This document shows positions 43,230-56,025 of a stretch of DNA of 64,000 nt, piece after piece; the first letter of the stretch is position 1, and every line of letters begins with the position of its first letter. The notes beneath the pieces were generated by a model. That model was not told the origin of the DNA. It did not search any database and saw nothing but the letters and a program-made list of their open reading frames with translations. The stretch is from Tolypocladium sp. Sup5 PDA-1 (lineage: Eukaryota; Ascomycota; Sordariomycetes; Hypocreales; Ophiocordycipitaceae): positions 310,001 to 374,000 of the forward strand of contig JPHH03000013.1 of the NCBI GenBank assembly GCA_000750105.3, given 5' to 3'. Made by a program: the position numbers and the translations under genes.

Positions 43230-46200
43230 TCCACAACAAACAACATCAACAAGAACAAAAAATCGTCTTTGGGGGCGGAGGTGTTTTGTATACTGCGACG
43301 GGGTGTTGGGTTTCAAAACGGAATACCACGGGCAAACTAGACGGGGCTGGCTATCTGATTATGATTCTTTTTGGGTGTTCTTTTTGGCGTCGCTGGGGGA
43401 TGATGTTTACGCTTTTGTTTCTTACACTATATCACTATGCTCCTCCTGTTTATGTAGCACGATAGAGAAGAGAAGATTTGAAGAATTCACCACAAGATGA
43501 CGATGAATAGGAAGACTGAAACGTGCCGCCTCGCCTTGTCTTGTTGACTTACTGACTGTTTCGCATGGGCTGCGCGTCTTGCATGGGCCTAACCGGACTT
43601 GTACGCTGCCTCTTTGGACCACCTCGGAGCACAGCAGCGCTGCACACACAGCATGCGCGTTCACCGATCTTCCCACCACGGACTTTTGCGAAACGCGACT
43701 GCGCAAACTCCGCAAGTTCACGCTGAGGCTGTGTCACGCCAGGGAGGCGAAAAGCACCCCCCGAAAAAAACGGGAATTCGGTGTAACGCGACCGACGCCG
43801 GGGCATCCGTCCGCGCCGCCTCCGCCGGAGTGACTGAGTTTGACGTCGGGGCGGCGAAACAGGCCCATTGTGAGACTGCCAAGGTACATGAGGTAGGTAC
43901 TCGTACATGCCTCTGAGGCTGCATTACATGACGTGAGGGGTGTGTGTGTGCTCAGCCTCTCTGCCGAGGCTTTACGGGGCATCGGTACTTCGTTCGGGGG
44001 GGCAAAAGGGAAACGAGCCGAAGGGTAAATTAATTTAAACGTTGCACAGCAGGGCGGGATGGCCTTTGAGGCGAAAGGGTACGGATACTACGCGGGAGCA
44101 GTAGAGTTGGGACGGTGGTGAATCATAGGGGAGGTTTCTACTTTCTAGTGCCATCTGCGACGGGGTCTTGGCCAGATCGAGGCTCGCTGGCTGGTACAAG
44201 CCCGGCAGAGACGCAGTACGCGGCCTTGTCCGCGATTTACGAGGCGAAGGAAGTAGAGCGTGGCGCGTGGCGAGGTAGCGTGGCTTGGCATCGCGTGGCT
44301 CAGCCCGAGTCCCAAGTAACGTACCGTTCTGCCGTTCTCGCAACGGCCGGCAGCCGGAGACGTCAGCGCAGACCGACCGCTCCCTCCCTCCATGCAATGA
44401 CAAACCTACCTTCCAATCGGTTCCGTGGTACTCCGTACTGCAACATGCAAATGCACGGCACGATGCGCCGAAGAAGCAAAGCGCGTGGGATCGCCGTCAG
44501 CTCGCCCGCCTCGACGGCTGTCCTTGTCCGGGCTGGCGGCGCGCGAGGCTTCAGCTCGTCAGGGCCGCCCGCCTGCGACCTTGGGGGTTGCTGGCTGCAG
44601 GTGCCGGGGAGTCTGGCCGCGGTGGGAAACCGGGGCACGGGGCTCGCCGTGAGTACGTAGGTAGGTACGGAGTTGCTTCACGCCACGTTATGCATCATGC
44701 GGCCTGACACCACCACTTGCCACTTGCAGCGACCAGAAACGGACGCATACAACAGGACCCCTAGAACAATGAGCGCGGAATGGGGTGAGGATGGCACGAC
44801 ACGGGGGAGCTGAGGGACAAAGATTCCAATACAATACGTACGCGCTACGCGAGCTGCCTACGGACCCCAATGCTACAATGCGGTGAATGCACGTGCGTGT
44901 CGTATTCTACCTCGTACGCAGGTGCCGCGACTGTCTGTTTCTCACGGCTTTCACCGTTCTGGGCGGCGCGCACGGTTCGGGTGCTGCGTGGCTGGCCGGC
45001 CGATGGCTCGTTTTGTCGTTTATATCGAAGCTACCTTGCATATAACACCGCACTCTACAGAGTACTCCCACCTTACCTTACCTACGAAGTACCGTCGGTG
45101 TGCATACATACACACGCAAGACAGCCGCGGCACGCATACCCCATGGCGGCGGCATGGCCCATGCCACCTTCCAAAGCGTCCATAAGGAGCAACTTTTCGC
45201 GCGCGCTTAGGGCAAGCTTTCGCGAAGGCGCAAGCGGTGAGCGCTGATGAGGGCATCAAAGCGCCGCCGGCGGGTTCTCGATGCGCGGGGGGATGCATGG
45301 ACGAGAATCTTACGGGAGTACGAGTAGGCTGTAATTCCCTGTACCTACGACAACGCAAAGGAGGCGCGGTGAAGAGCGGTGCGTACGTGTACCGTCCTGT
45401 TCTGGATGGACAAGGGAGAGAGCTTGCACAAGGTTCCCCGAGGTGTGGATGGGAGGCAGAGCGCGAGGCGTAACCTGCGAGTGTGCGGATAAGGCGTGCT
45501 GGGTTGAAGCCTGAAGCATACGTACATCGTCCGAGGCTTGGGCCTCGGCTGCCGTCGAGGTCTAGATGCCGCCTGGGGGGAGTCACCGCACGTCACTGCG
45601 GCAGCCGATCGATCTCGATGCACGACCGGCTGTCGCTCGACGACGAGAGACGCTGCGACGGATAAGACCCGCCGGACCGGCCGCGCACCATAATCCGTCA
45701 GAGGCCTGCTAAAGGAGCGATGGTTGGAATGTACGAATGCTAGCAGCACAGAAGTCGTACCATCTAGAAGAAGCAATTATAATTCGGACACTCTCCGTCG
45801 CAGACGCGAGGTTTGATGATGTCGTCCAGCGAGCGGCACAACCAACCCTGCTGGCGGCCTGCCAACTTGCCTGGTTGGTGAAGCCGGTGTTTTCCCTGCT
45901 GTTGCTGTTGCTGTTGCGCGGCAAAGGGAAGGAAAAGGGCCAAGGGGCAGCGACGGGGGGGCGTGCGAGAGATTTGTGGGGGTGCGACGGATGATCTCTG
46001 TGCCATTGGCTAGCGTGGAGAAAAGCGGGGGACGAGGCTACCAGGCAGGAAGGGGGTAGGGGGCAGGGGACTGTGGGATCCACCAGGCAAAACGTGGCAT
46101 GGTGGTGGGGAAGAAGACGAAAAAGAAGGAAAGAAGGAGGACGAGCAGCGAGGCCGGGGACCCACCGCGTCGGCTACGGGGTCCATCGCACCTGCCGTGG

Positions 46201-46273
46201 TGATTGACTGGCTGCGGCCCTCCAGAGCAGGCTGCCAAGTTGCTAACATTAGACAAGTGGGTGGTACGGGCGC

Positions 46274-46333
46274 CATTCACCATTCATTCACGCATTCACT
46301 CACTCGCCCATTCATGCGCCCATTCACTCACCA
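46274..46333. repeat. imperfect ATTC/ACTC tetranucleotide repeat
   Basis: Repeated CATTCA and CACTCA units over about 60 bases in non-coding DNA; on the opposite strand these read as GAAT/GAGT, similar in kind to the tetranucleotide repeat near 38.9 kb. Confidence 0.7.
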
Positions 46334-49300
46334 ACACCGTCGCCGATTGTGATTGTCTCGCCCGTATTCAGCGGCGCGGCGTCGCGACAATGCATGCTAC
46401 ACGCGCGCTGTCGCCGGTGACTGTTGGTGACGACGGCAACGGGGGATGCCGAAGCCTGGAGGTGGTGGTGGCGTGTACGGACTACGAGCGCTAAATACTG
46501 CTGTTGCTCTGAACTTGCGCGAGACAGGTCTCGAGGGTAATGGATGGGCTTGTCTTGTCTTGTGCACGCGGCGGAACCTGGGCGCAGATCAAACGCCGAC
46601 GGGCGATGTACGGATACTGGGCGCTCCAAGGTGCAGCAGATGAGGATTGAAGACGCGGGTGGACGCAAATGAAGAGGCAGATAGTCCGTACGGACTACAG
46701 GACGACGCAGCGAAACACCCGAGGGGAAATCAGATGGATGGCTGAATGATTGATTGGTGATGATGACGAACCACAGCTGCATGGAATTGTCCGTCGCTGA
46801 CTGGCCAAGGTGCATTCCCTGCCTGTGCCGCGGTGCTCGCCGCTCGGTGATGCGCTCGCGTCCCATGTCCGGCGCTGCATCTGTCGTCGACGACGGCCCG
46901 AACAGGGCAGAAGCGAGAAACCAGCAGACAGCCAGCGTCACAATCAAGACATTTCTGTTGATGCCATCACCAACCAGCCGACCAGCAGACCGCCCCAGCC
47001 ACACCTAATCCGGCATCGCAAGGCTGCCTGGACAAGGCAAGGCAGGGGACGGCATGCAGCACTGAGAAGCGGTGAGGGTTCGTTCAACGTTGCCAGATTC
47101 GCGGCGAGGATGCGAGTGGCTGTTGGTAGACGGCAACCAGGCTCATTCTGAATGATGAATCAATCAATCAACAACGACCGTCACAAAATGCACGCAACGC
47201 ACGTCCCCCATCGCTCACACAATCAACCATCAATATGCAAGTCTGTCTACTCGTAGGGTGCTGTACATACATAAGCACGGTCCGCGATGCAGTAGCCCGG
47301 CAGCGGACGAGGCCCCCGCCAGCCAACCAGCGCCCGAAGCAGCCGCTCATGCAATGCATTGTGAAGCATCATTCTCGAAGCACGCTAGAAGGCCCGCCGA
47401 AGGGCGCCCCGCCAGGGCTCTCAGCGGAGGGAAGCCCGTGGTGCGTTGGGTAGTTAGTGCGTTGGCTGCAAGGCGCCCCAAGCTGCTAACGCCGCGCACC
47501 AGCCACAGCTGCGTCCCAATCGGGGGACAGGATGGACAGGGACCAATGCACACCCCCCCCCTCCTCCCCTCGACCAGCAGCCACGGCATCAACACCAACG
47601 TAACTCACACGCCCCCAATTCTTGCAGGGACCAGGTGTCCACGAGCAGCGTCAAAACGAAGGGCAGAGACACGGAGCTACGGACTAGAGCTAGCAGAAGA
47701 TGAAAACTTGCCACGGGAAAGGGGGGGCCAGCTTGGCAGGCTAGCAGGATAGACCAGACAGATGACAGCCGGGCCCAAGTCTAGTCAAGCCCTCGCCGAT
47801 AGCTCGGGGATGTTCATTTGCTGCCCTACGCCAAAAGCAAATTGTTGACGAGTGTCCACGGCGATGACATGCTGCAGGCCGTCGATTTGCCTGCCCGCGC
47901 GCCGGGCCCCAGCGCGCCAACTGAACCCGTCGCCAAGGTTTCGTCAATCAGAGGTCGTACAGCCCCGGAGATGCGGCAAGCCATGTCTCAATCACCCACC
48001 TCTTGATGCATGATGCGCATTTCAAGGCGTTCTACGGGCTAATTACTACGGAATACGCGTGCGGATGCTACGGAGTCTCGTCCGTGCCACCCGCGGCATC
48101 AGAGACATACATCAGTAAGTAACGTGCATGCAGGCGCCACGATGCAACAGCTCTGCCCCGAGTGGAACAAAGCCTCGACGGGGAGCACGCTTTGGTTTCA
48201 CGTCGGCCGTCAATCCGTCGACCTAGCTCAGCGGGCCAGAGTGCTGTCCATGTGAGGAGTCAGAAGCGGGCAGCAGGGAGCACGGCATGGTGCCAGCTAG
48301 CGGCCGATCATTGATTGATGCCGTTGAGGATGCTGCGGACTAGAGGCGTAACTTCGGACTATCAACTGTCAGCAGCGGGAGGAGACGGAAGAGGAGGAGT
48401 CGACGACGGAGCACGGACGCAACACCAACGTGCCTGGCTGGCATGGTGGCGGTCGCTGGTTTACACGCAAGTTCGCGACAAACGGCTATACAAACACCAT
48501 CAGCGCAACGGCGGCCGTCGGATGGAAAACTACGTTCCGGGTCGGAACTGGTTCCAAGCCCCTGCCCCCGTCATCGACACATCGACACGGTTGCACATTT
48601 GCCGTGCCGCGCCCGAAGGTCGGTCAAAGACAGACGCAGGTCCAGCCACACGCCACGCTAGCCGTCGATCCCTTTGGCTGGTCCTCTCGCAAGCCCGCTG
48701 GCCTGGGCGAGAGTGAACGCTGGCGCCCCTGGGCCTGGGGGCTTGCGGCACGTCGGCAATTGCGCGGATTCCGTGCCGCTTGCTCCATTTGCCGCGGTGT
48801 GTTGGCGGTCAACGTGAGATCGAGCCATCGCGGGGGTTTTGGGCTACACGACCGTGAGGTGAGGGAGGCTTTCGAACTCTGTGCTCTTCTTCTCGAGGTG
48901 ACGGACGGGGCTATCGAGAAAGGGCGTTGTGTGGCAGACCGCCACGCACGCTGACGGGACCGTACACGAAGAGCTATTCGTGGTGGACTGGAGTCCTGGA
49001 CTGGGACCCTCACCTTACCCTACGGATGGAGCCTCGCCGGCGGGGCTCTGGGCTGGGCTCAACGCTCGGGCGGGTGGATCAGGAGGGGTTTGCAGCGAGA
49101 GATGAGATGGATATGCCAGATGGCCGGAAGCAGTATGCGAGCCGCCGCCGCGCAGGTGCCTACTCGTACGGACCGGCCTGCTCTCGGTGGGCGCTCTACA
49201 ACCCTGATGCTTTCGATAATGACATCTCGAGGGAGGGGCGTGGCGCGCGCGCCCCCGCTGAAGAGCAAGCCGGCAAGCCCACAACGTGGTGGGCTCGCCC

Positions 49301-50948
49301 GGTGGCTTGCCTGCTTGCACTCCCCATCCATCATCGATTTCATCAATCTCCACTGGGGGGGGTTTGCAAGCCACGAGAGACAAGGGCGATGGGGCTTGAA
49401 CTGATCGGCCCGGGGCAGGAAAAGCTGAGACAGGACTCACAGAACGCAGGAAGGGGGGCGGATTGGAAGTTGAGGTGTGAGATTTGCGAGGTGAGCGAGC
49501 GGGCTGCGTGATGCGACTGGGCAAGCCGGACGAGGTGGGCGATGGGGAGCCCCGTTCGTGGGAAGCTCCGCGTTGAGCGCGGAGGGTTTTGTCAGTTGTG
49601 ACTGTTTGGTGTTTGGGAGTTAGTGTCACCGTATTGGCAGAGACACCACTTTCTTGGGTTTCTTCTGCTCTATTCCCTAGGTAACAGGCGCGAGCTCGAG
49701 CGTGGTGCTGGGCCTCGGCGGTCAAGATGCCGTGTGTACTTCGTATGCGTGCGCGACAGCGCGTGCCACGCCCAGGGTTGCTGTCGCGCAGCACTGCGCC
49801 ATACGTACATTCCATCCCATTTCATCTCCTGCATCCGGCTCCACGGACGGCGGCATCCCCGGTGGGACTCACAGGTGATCGATCGGGGGCTGCGCTGCTG
49901 TCAATGGCGGGCCGAGGTGACAGACTGGGATCGCCGGCCGGGCCGCTGGCTTGGCCCCCGGCGGGCCGGACGCGGGAGCCGCACGGAGGCCGGGAGTCCA
50001 CTTCCAGCCGCGAGGCTCGAGCAGCACGACCACCGACATCAAGGATGGGGTCCCGGGTGCTTGTGCGCACCTGGGTGGGTTCGTGGGAGCAGTGAGGCGG
50101 GCCGGCTGAGCCGCGATGCATTTCAGGCTGTATGTGCCGCCGTTTCTGCCGCCGCGGTCGGTTCAACTGCCCTCGTCTCCCCGAGGCGGACGAGCGCTGG
50201 ATTATGTGACGGGCGCGTCATCGCCCTTGCTGATGCATCCTCCGCCAAGCTTAGCCCCCAAGACGCGCCCAGCTCACCAGCAGCACCGTGATACGACACG
50301 GCGACAGCGTTCGTTCGCTTCGCCCGGGGAGTCTCGGCGATGCGAGGTTGTACAACGCATCATCCTCCAGAGCGGGGGACCATCGCATCCAGCGCCGCCC
50401 CGCATCGTCGCCGGAACGTCGTCCCGAAAACACCGGCCGGTTCGCACCTGATTGGCCACCCGCGCTCCGCAGATTCGCCAAATGATCGGATGGCCGGTTC
50501 ATCCACGGGTAAACCCCGTGCCGGGACTCAGCCGGGCGGGACAGTGGGGGCTCTGGATCCCTGTAGCGTGGGGCTGGACGGGGAAATCTCGAGATGCATG
50601 ATGCAACCCGTCCTTTTTTCCCCTGTGTGATTGGGGACAAACGGGTGGTGTTTGCTGACGATGCTTCTGAGTGTGCCTTCCATGAGTGGGTTTCTATTTC
50701 TCCGTGGGAGATGGCGCGGCTCTGATAATACGACGACGGGAGCGCGTCGGCCGGGCCGTTGATACGTGGATGACTGGATTTGCTACTTAAGATGTTGGCC
50801 TGCCACGTCTTCCGTGTCTGTCTGGTTCTCTCCGTTCCCGTTTTGTGTCTCAGTGTGCTGTAGCAGGCTCGATACGGCTCACAAGTCACGACATCGCCAT
50901 TCACTCCTGGCATCACATCGTCATCGTGATTGACATTGGACGAACAAG

Positions 50949-53514
50949 ATGGCCGACATCAATGTCGAAGAGGTCCTCAAGAGCCTTTCTCTCTCTGAAA
51001 AGGTCGACCTGCTGGCAGGTACGTCGTCTGTCGCCTCCCCGCCGGATATCAGACAGCTCACAAACCCCAGGCATCGACTTCTGGCACACAAAGGCCCTCC
51101 CCCAGCACGGCGTCCCCTCGCTGCGCATGTCCGACGGCCCCAACGGCGTCCGGGGCACCAAGTTCTTCAACGGCACGCCGGCCGCCTGCTTCCCCTGCGG
51201 CACGGCCCTCGGCGCCACCTTCAACCAGCCGCTGCTCGAGGAGGCCGGCCGCGCCATGGGCCGCGAGGCCATCGCCAAGAGCGCCCACGTCATCCTCGGC
51301 CCGACCATCAACATGCAGCGCTCGCCCCTCGGCGGCCGCGGCTTCGAGTCCATCGGCGAGGACCCCTTCCTGGCGGGCCTGGGCGCTGCCGCCCTCGTCC
51401 GCGGCATCCAGAGCACGGGGGTGCAGGCGACCGTCAAGCACTTCCTCTGCAACGACCAGGAGGACCGGCGCATGGGCGTGCAGAGCATCGTCACGGAGAG
51501 GGCGCTGCGTGAGATCTACGCGCTGCCCTTCCAGCTGGCCGTGCGGGATGCCCGGCCGGGGGCCTTCATGACGGCCTACAACGGCATCAACGGCACCATG
51601 TGCAGCGAGAACAAGAAGTACATCGACGGCATGCTGCGCAAGGAATGGGGCTGGGAGGGCCTCGTCATGAGCGACTGGTACGGCACCTACAGCACGACGC
51701 CCGCCGTGGCCGCCGGCCTGGACCTCGAGATGCCCGGCCCGCCTCGCTTCCGCGGCGAGGCGCTCAAGTTCAACGCGTCGACGGGCAAGCCCTTCATGCA
51801 CGTCGTCGACGCGCGCGCGCGCGAGGTGCTCCGCCTCGTCAAGAAGTGCGCGCCCCTGGCGGCGCAGATCCAGGAGAACGGCCCGGAGATCGAGGCCGAC
51901 ACGCCCGAGACGGCCGCGCTGCTGCGCCGCATCGGCAACGAGAGCATCGTGCTGCTCAAGAACGAGGGCGGCGTGCTGCCGTTCAAAAAGGACAAGACGA
52001 CGCTCGTCATCGGGCCCAACGCAAAGGTGGCCACGTACCACGGCGGCGGCTCCGCGGCGCTTCCAGCCTACTACGCCGTCACGCCGTACGAAGGCATCGG
52101 CGCGAAGCTCGGCGCGCCGCCGGCGTACACGGTCGGCGCGTACACGCACCGCTTCCTGCCGCTGCTCGGGCCGCAGTGCACGGCGCCCAACGGCCGGTCC
52201 GGCATGCGCTGGAGGGTGTACAACCAGCCACCCGGGGCGGCGGACCGCGGCGAGCCCGTCGACGAGATGCTCTTCACCAAGACGGAGATGCACCTCGTCG
52301 ACTACAGCCACCCCAACGTCGCGGACGTGTGGTGGGCCGACATGGAGGGCGACCTTGTCGTCGACGAGGACTGCACATACGAGCTCGGGTGCGTGGTCTC
52401 GGGCACGGCGAGGGTGTTTGTCGACGACGCGCTCGTCGTCGACAACGCCACCAAGCAGGTCGCCGGGGATGCCTTCTTCGGCGCCGCCACGCGCGAGGAG
52501 CGCGGCCGCGTGGACCTCAGGGGCGGGCGGACGTACCGCTTCCGCGTCGAGTTTGGCTCCGCGCCGACCTTCACCCTCAAGAGCGACGCCTTTGTGCCCG
52601 GGCATGGCTCGCTGCGCGTCGGCGGCTGCAAGGTCCTCGACGCCGACGCCGAGATCGAGAAATCGGTGCGGCTGGCCCGGCAGCACGACCAGGTGGTCAT
52701 CTGCGCGGGCCTCAACTCGGACTGGGAGACCGAGGGCGCCGACCGCGCGAGCATGAAGCTCCCCGGCGCGCTCGACGCCCTCATCGCGGCCGTGGCCGCC
52801 GCCAACGCCAACACGGCCGTCGTCATGCAGACGGGCACGCCCGAGGAGATGCCCTGGCTGGCGGAGACGCGCGCCGTGGTGCAGGCCTGGTACGGCGGCA
52901 ACGAGACGGGCAACTGCATCGCCGACGTGCTCTTTGGGGACGCCAACCCCTCGGGCAAGCTGTCGCTCAGCTTCCCCCGGCGGCTGCAGGACGTGCCCGC
53001 CTTCCTCAACTTCCGCACCGAGGCCGGGCGCACGCTGTACGGCGAGGACGTGTACGTCGGGTACCGGTACTACGAGTTTGCGGACCGCGCCGTCAACTTT
53101 TGCTTCGGCCACGGGCTGTCCTACACGACGTTCCGCTTCGCCGACCTGTCCGTCGCGTCTGTAGACGGCACGCTCAGCGCGACCCTCAGCGTCACCAACA
53201 CGGGCGCCGTGAGGGGCGCCGAGGTCGCGCAGATGTACGTCCAGCCGCGGCGCGGCGCGGCGCGCGTCAACCGCCCCGTCAAGGAGCTGCGCGGCTTCGC
53301 CAAGGTGGGCCTCGCGCCGGGGGAGACGCGCACGGTGACGGTGTCTGAGCTGGAGAAGTATGCGGCGGCGTACTGGGACGAGGAGCGTGATGAGTGGTGC
53401 GTTGAAAGGGGCGAGTACGAGGTCGTGGTGAGTAGTAGCAGTGAGGTGCGTGGGGATAATGCGGTTAGGGGGGAGTTTACGGTTGGCGAGACGTACTGGT
53501 GGTCGGGTATTTGA
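50949..53514 (+). CDS. GH3 beta-glucosidase with PA14 insert, probably intracellular
   Basis: Two exons (50949-51018, 51071-53514; 52-nt GTACGT...CAG intron) encode 837 residues. GH3 enzymes hydrolyse terminal beta-glucosides such as cellobiose. The N-terminal TIM-barrel carries RGFESIGEDPFLAG and KHFLCNDQE, and the nucleophile Asp about 225 in VMSDWYGTYS. A PA14-like domain (about residues 385-545) is inserted in the second domain, and the C-terminal fibronectin-III-like part contains GLSYTTF and the usual VAQMYV strand. There is no signal peptide: the protein starts MADINVEEVLKSLSLSEKVDLLAG, so the cytosol is likely, as for related fungal BglI-type enzymes. The long frame stays open upstream to 50845, but the ATG at 50949 plus intron restores the family's N-terminus. 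It is not next to other cellulose genes. Confidence 0.95.
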
Positions 53515-54689
53515 GTGTGTTGCATTGAATACGTTGCATCATGGACATGTAGACCTTTGTCACCGATGTGGTAGAGCGCTCAGGGGGGGATAGGGATAAG
53601 AGGAGGTTATATCATTTCTTCATTACCCGCGCTCCACGTCTAGTACGCAACGAGATTGGTATCTAAAACTCAAGGAAATAAGGTAACAGCGCTCTGCCCA
53701 GCCCAGCATTTCCAACCGACGTATCCCTGAATGCGTGTAAGTGACAACAGCCGGCCATCCGTCATATACGCGACCTAAGAAGCGATGAACTAGGCAAATC
53801 AACTCGCCATGGCCCATCGGCAGATGCATGAGAGCAGGTCAGCAGCCAAGGTGAGTGGCCAGCCGTGGTCCTCGACGAGGCCACACCGCGATAGACCCCA
53901 ATGGATGCTCGAGCCACCATGATTCCCAATGGATGAGCTTGTTTTAAGAAGCAGCCTTAAGCAGCCCTGTTGTGGTTGGTCTTCGAGGTACGAAGTGCGT
54001 AACCTAGCCCAGGCAAGTTTCTTTTGGTCCGATACCCTGGGCGAAATGTTGGTCCGTAAGTCTGCGTGTTGACCAAGACTCGACGTTGGCGAGCACTGAG
54101 CACCGCAACAAGCAGCCAAGACCGCTGATCGTGCCTCGCCACAGGAGGAAAAATAGAGGGAATGCCGGTTGGCTCCTTTGCTGCGCTGTCGTCGCAAGCC
54201 AGAGGCGACGGGGAGTGGCTGTCACCCAATCTGTACCCAGGCATGACGAGCCGCGTTGTCAGCGGCAGGACATGGCCAGACCCGGGCTGGGTGCATCGAG
54301 GCTGAAGCCACCTCGTAGATATTGACTTTCGGCAGCGCTGCCGTGCCACACGTCCATTGACGCAGTCACACTCAGGCAAGCCTCCGTTCCAGACTGGCGC
54401 TCGGGGTCGTCTTGTCATTGTGTGTTGTCCTGGGCGCTTCGGCGAATCTCGACTTCTTGGTGCAAGCAACCAAGCAACCTCAAAGCGTCGGGTGCCTGAC
54501 GAAGGGCCCTCAGGCCCCCACTGAATATACCGCTGGGGCCGCTGTTAGCGACAAGCCACAGCGCCCCGCCATGCCCCGCGACCAACAGCTAGACGTCTCG
54601 TCGCGAAACACCACGACAACTTCATCCAAGCATCCATCGGACACAACCACCGCGCCAACCACCCACCCACGCCCTCGGCGACAGACACC
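53515..54689. other. intergenic region
   Basis: 3' flank of the beta-glucosidase and promoter of fta4. Nothing else recognised. Confidence 0.5.
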
Positions 54690-55509
54690 ATGGCCACCCC
54701 GACAATCCCCTCCCTCAAGCAATCCTTCATCACCGCCCAGGCCACCCTCCTCGCCCAGCCCCTCGCCCCCTCCCCCGCCTGGCGCGCCGCCAACCACGCC
54801 TCCGACGCGCCGCTCCCCGCGCGCCCCCTCGACGACGCCCTCGTCGCCCTCAACCACGCCCTCCAGCGGCACTGCCGCCGCGTCTACGCCCCGCAGGCCA
54901 CCCGCAACGTCGCCGAGCAGATTGCCAACGCCTACGCGCGCGACGCAGAGCGCAGGGCCGCCGGCGAGGAGGGCCATGTCGACGGCGGCATCGGCCGGGA
55001 GCTTGACCTCGGTAGGCGCATGCTGCGCTCGCTGTTGACGGCGACGAACTTGTGCTGATGATGTGTTCGTCGCAGCCGAGGACAGGGCCATTGACGCGCT
55101 GCCCGAGTCCTGGCCCTCGGGCCGGGACGTCGACAGCCACCCCATGGAAGCGAAGCGATACGCCAAAACCGTCTCGCGCCTCACGCAACTCAGCGAGCAG
55201 CGCAAGGAGCTCCGGCAGCGCGTCGAGAAGCTGCGCCGCCTGAACGCAACCGCCGGGCCCCTCCGCACCGCCGACGGGACAGGCGCCGGCGTCCAGGAGA
55301 ACCTCGTCACGCGCAACGGGCTCGTCGAAAAGGAACTCGAGAGGATGCGTTTCCTGCTCGCGCGAGTCGCCGGTCGCGTTGGCGAGCTACCAGATGGAGC
55401 CGCCCTTGGTGCTTCAGAAGATGCGAAAATAGACCTCCACACGTTGAGCGCGGCGAGGAAGAGAAGCGTCGACGAGTTCCTGGCCGATCCGCACGTCTTT
55501 CCGTCCTGA
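54690..55509 (+). CDS. fta4: kinetochore Sim4-complex subunit Fta4
   Basis: Two exons (54690-55011, 55076-55509; 64-nt intron) encode 251 residues. Fta4 (CENP-U-related) is a subunit of the inner-kinetochore Sim4/CCAN complex that links centromeric chromatin to the outer kinetochore. The N-terminal block reads SLKQSFITAQATLLAQPLAP, then ALNHALQRHCRRVYAPQATR; splicing joins RELDL to AEDRAIDALPESW, and the rest is a coiled coil with SEQRKELRQRVEKLRRL and a conserved VQENLVTRNG ... EKELERMR stretch. These match my recollection of the ascomycete family. It is predicted to be cytosolic/nuclear with no membrane segments. The identification is by motif memory, not a search. Confidence 0.85.
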
Positions 55510-56025
55510 AGCACACGGATGGCAGTGACAGCCACTCTACGTCTCACTACCCGACCGGCTGCCTAACCAGGATACCGACACTCCTCGCCTTTGTGATACG
55601 CGGCCTTTACAATGGCAGCCAAGCAGGCTCGAGGACCAAGTAGGCCTGTCCGGAAACATGCCTAGAGCATGCAGCTGGCCGCTCCATCCCGAGGACCCGT
55701 CGGGAGATGCCTCCGTAAAACTCGGCGGCAGCTAGCCTAGCTCCCGCCGCACGTCGCTCATACCGGAGTGTCTGACGGCATCTACCGGGTGTTTCTTCTC
55801 CAATGGCAGCCGCTCGGAAACGATGTACGGCCCCAAGGGAACCTCGGAGTCGCCTGACTGCTCCTTGCCAGACGTCTCACCGATGCAGGCATCGTGCCAT
55901 CATGGCACCATGGCGGACCACGTCCTCGGGGAATACGGTGCATGCCGTGCGTCGGCTTCCAGGTGGAAGCTCAGTTGGTCAACGCCCAATGTATCGTCTG
56001 GGATCTATTACACAGGTAGATGATG
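55510..56025. other. convergent intergenic region
   Basis: 3' flanks of fta4 (plus) and the alpha/beta hydrolase (minus). No gene recognised. Confidence 0.5.

Larger units (their letters stand above)
42328..50948. other. 8.6-kb gene-poor region
   Basis: The longest stretch without a supported gene. It contains a (CAA)n microsatellite (43186-43229), an ATTC-type repeat (46274-46333), a TACTCCGTA at 44429-44437 and many related short palindromes. G/C content stays fairly high and no transposon proteins, terminal repeats or ribosomal/tRNA genes were recognised. The right end should contain the beta-glucosidase promoter. Non-coding RNAs or genes with many very short exons cannot be excluded. Confidence 0.5.

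Noticed and set aside
49015..49815. 266-codon minus-strand frame in the gene-poor region
   Set aside because: Composition resembles random G/C-rich translation (Ser/Pro/Arg) and no domain or splice context supports it.
51058..53348. Long antisense (684 codons) and alternative-frame (582 codons) readings inside the beta-glucosidase
   Set aside because: Shadow frames of a G/C-rich gene; the GH3 frame has all catalytic motifs.
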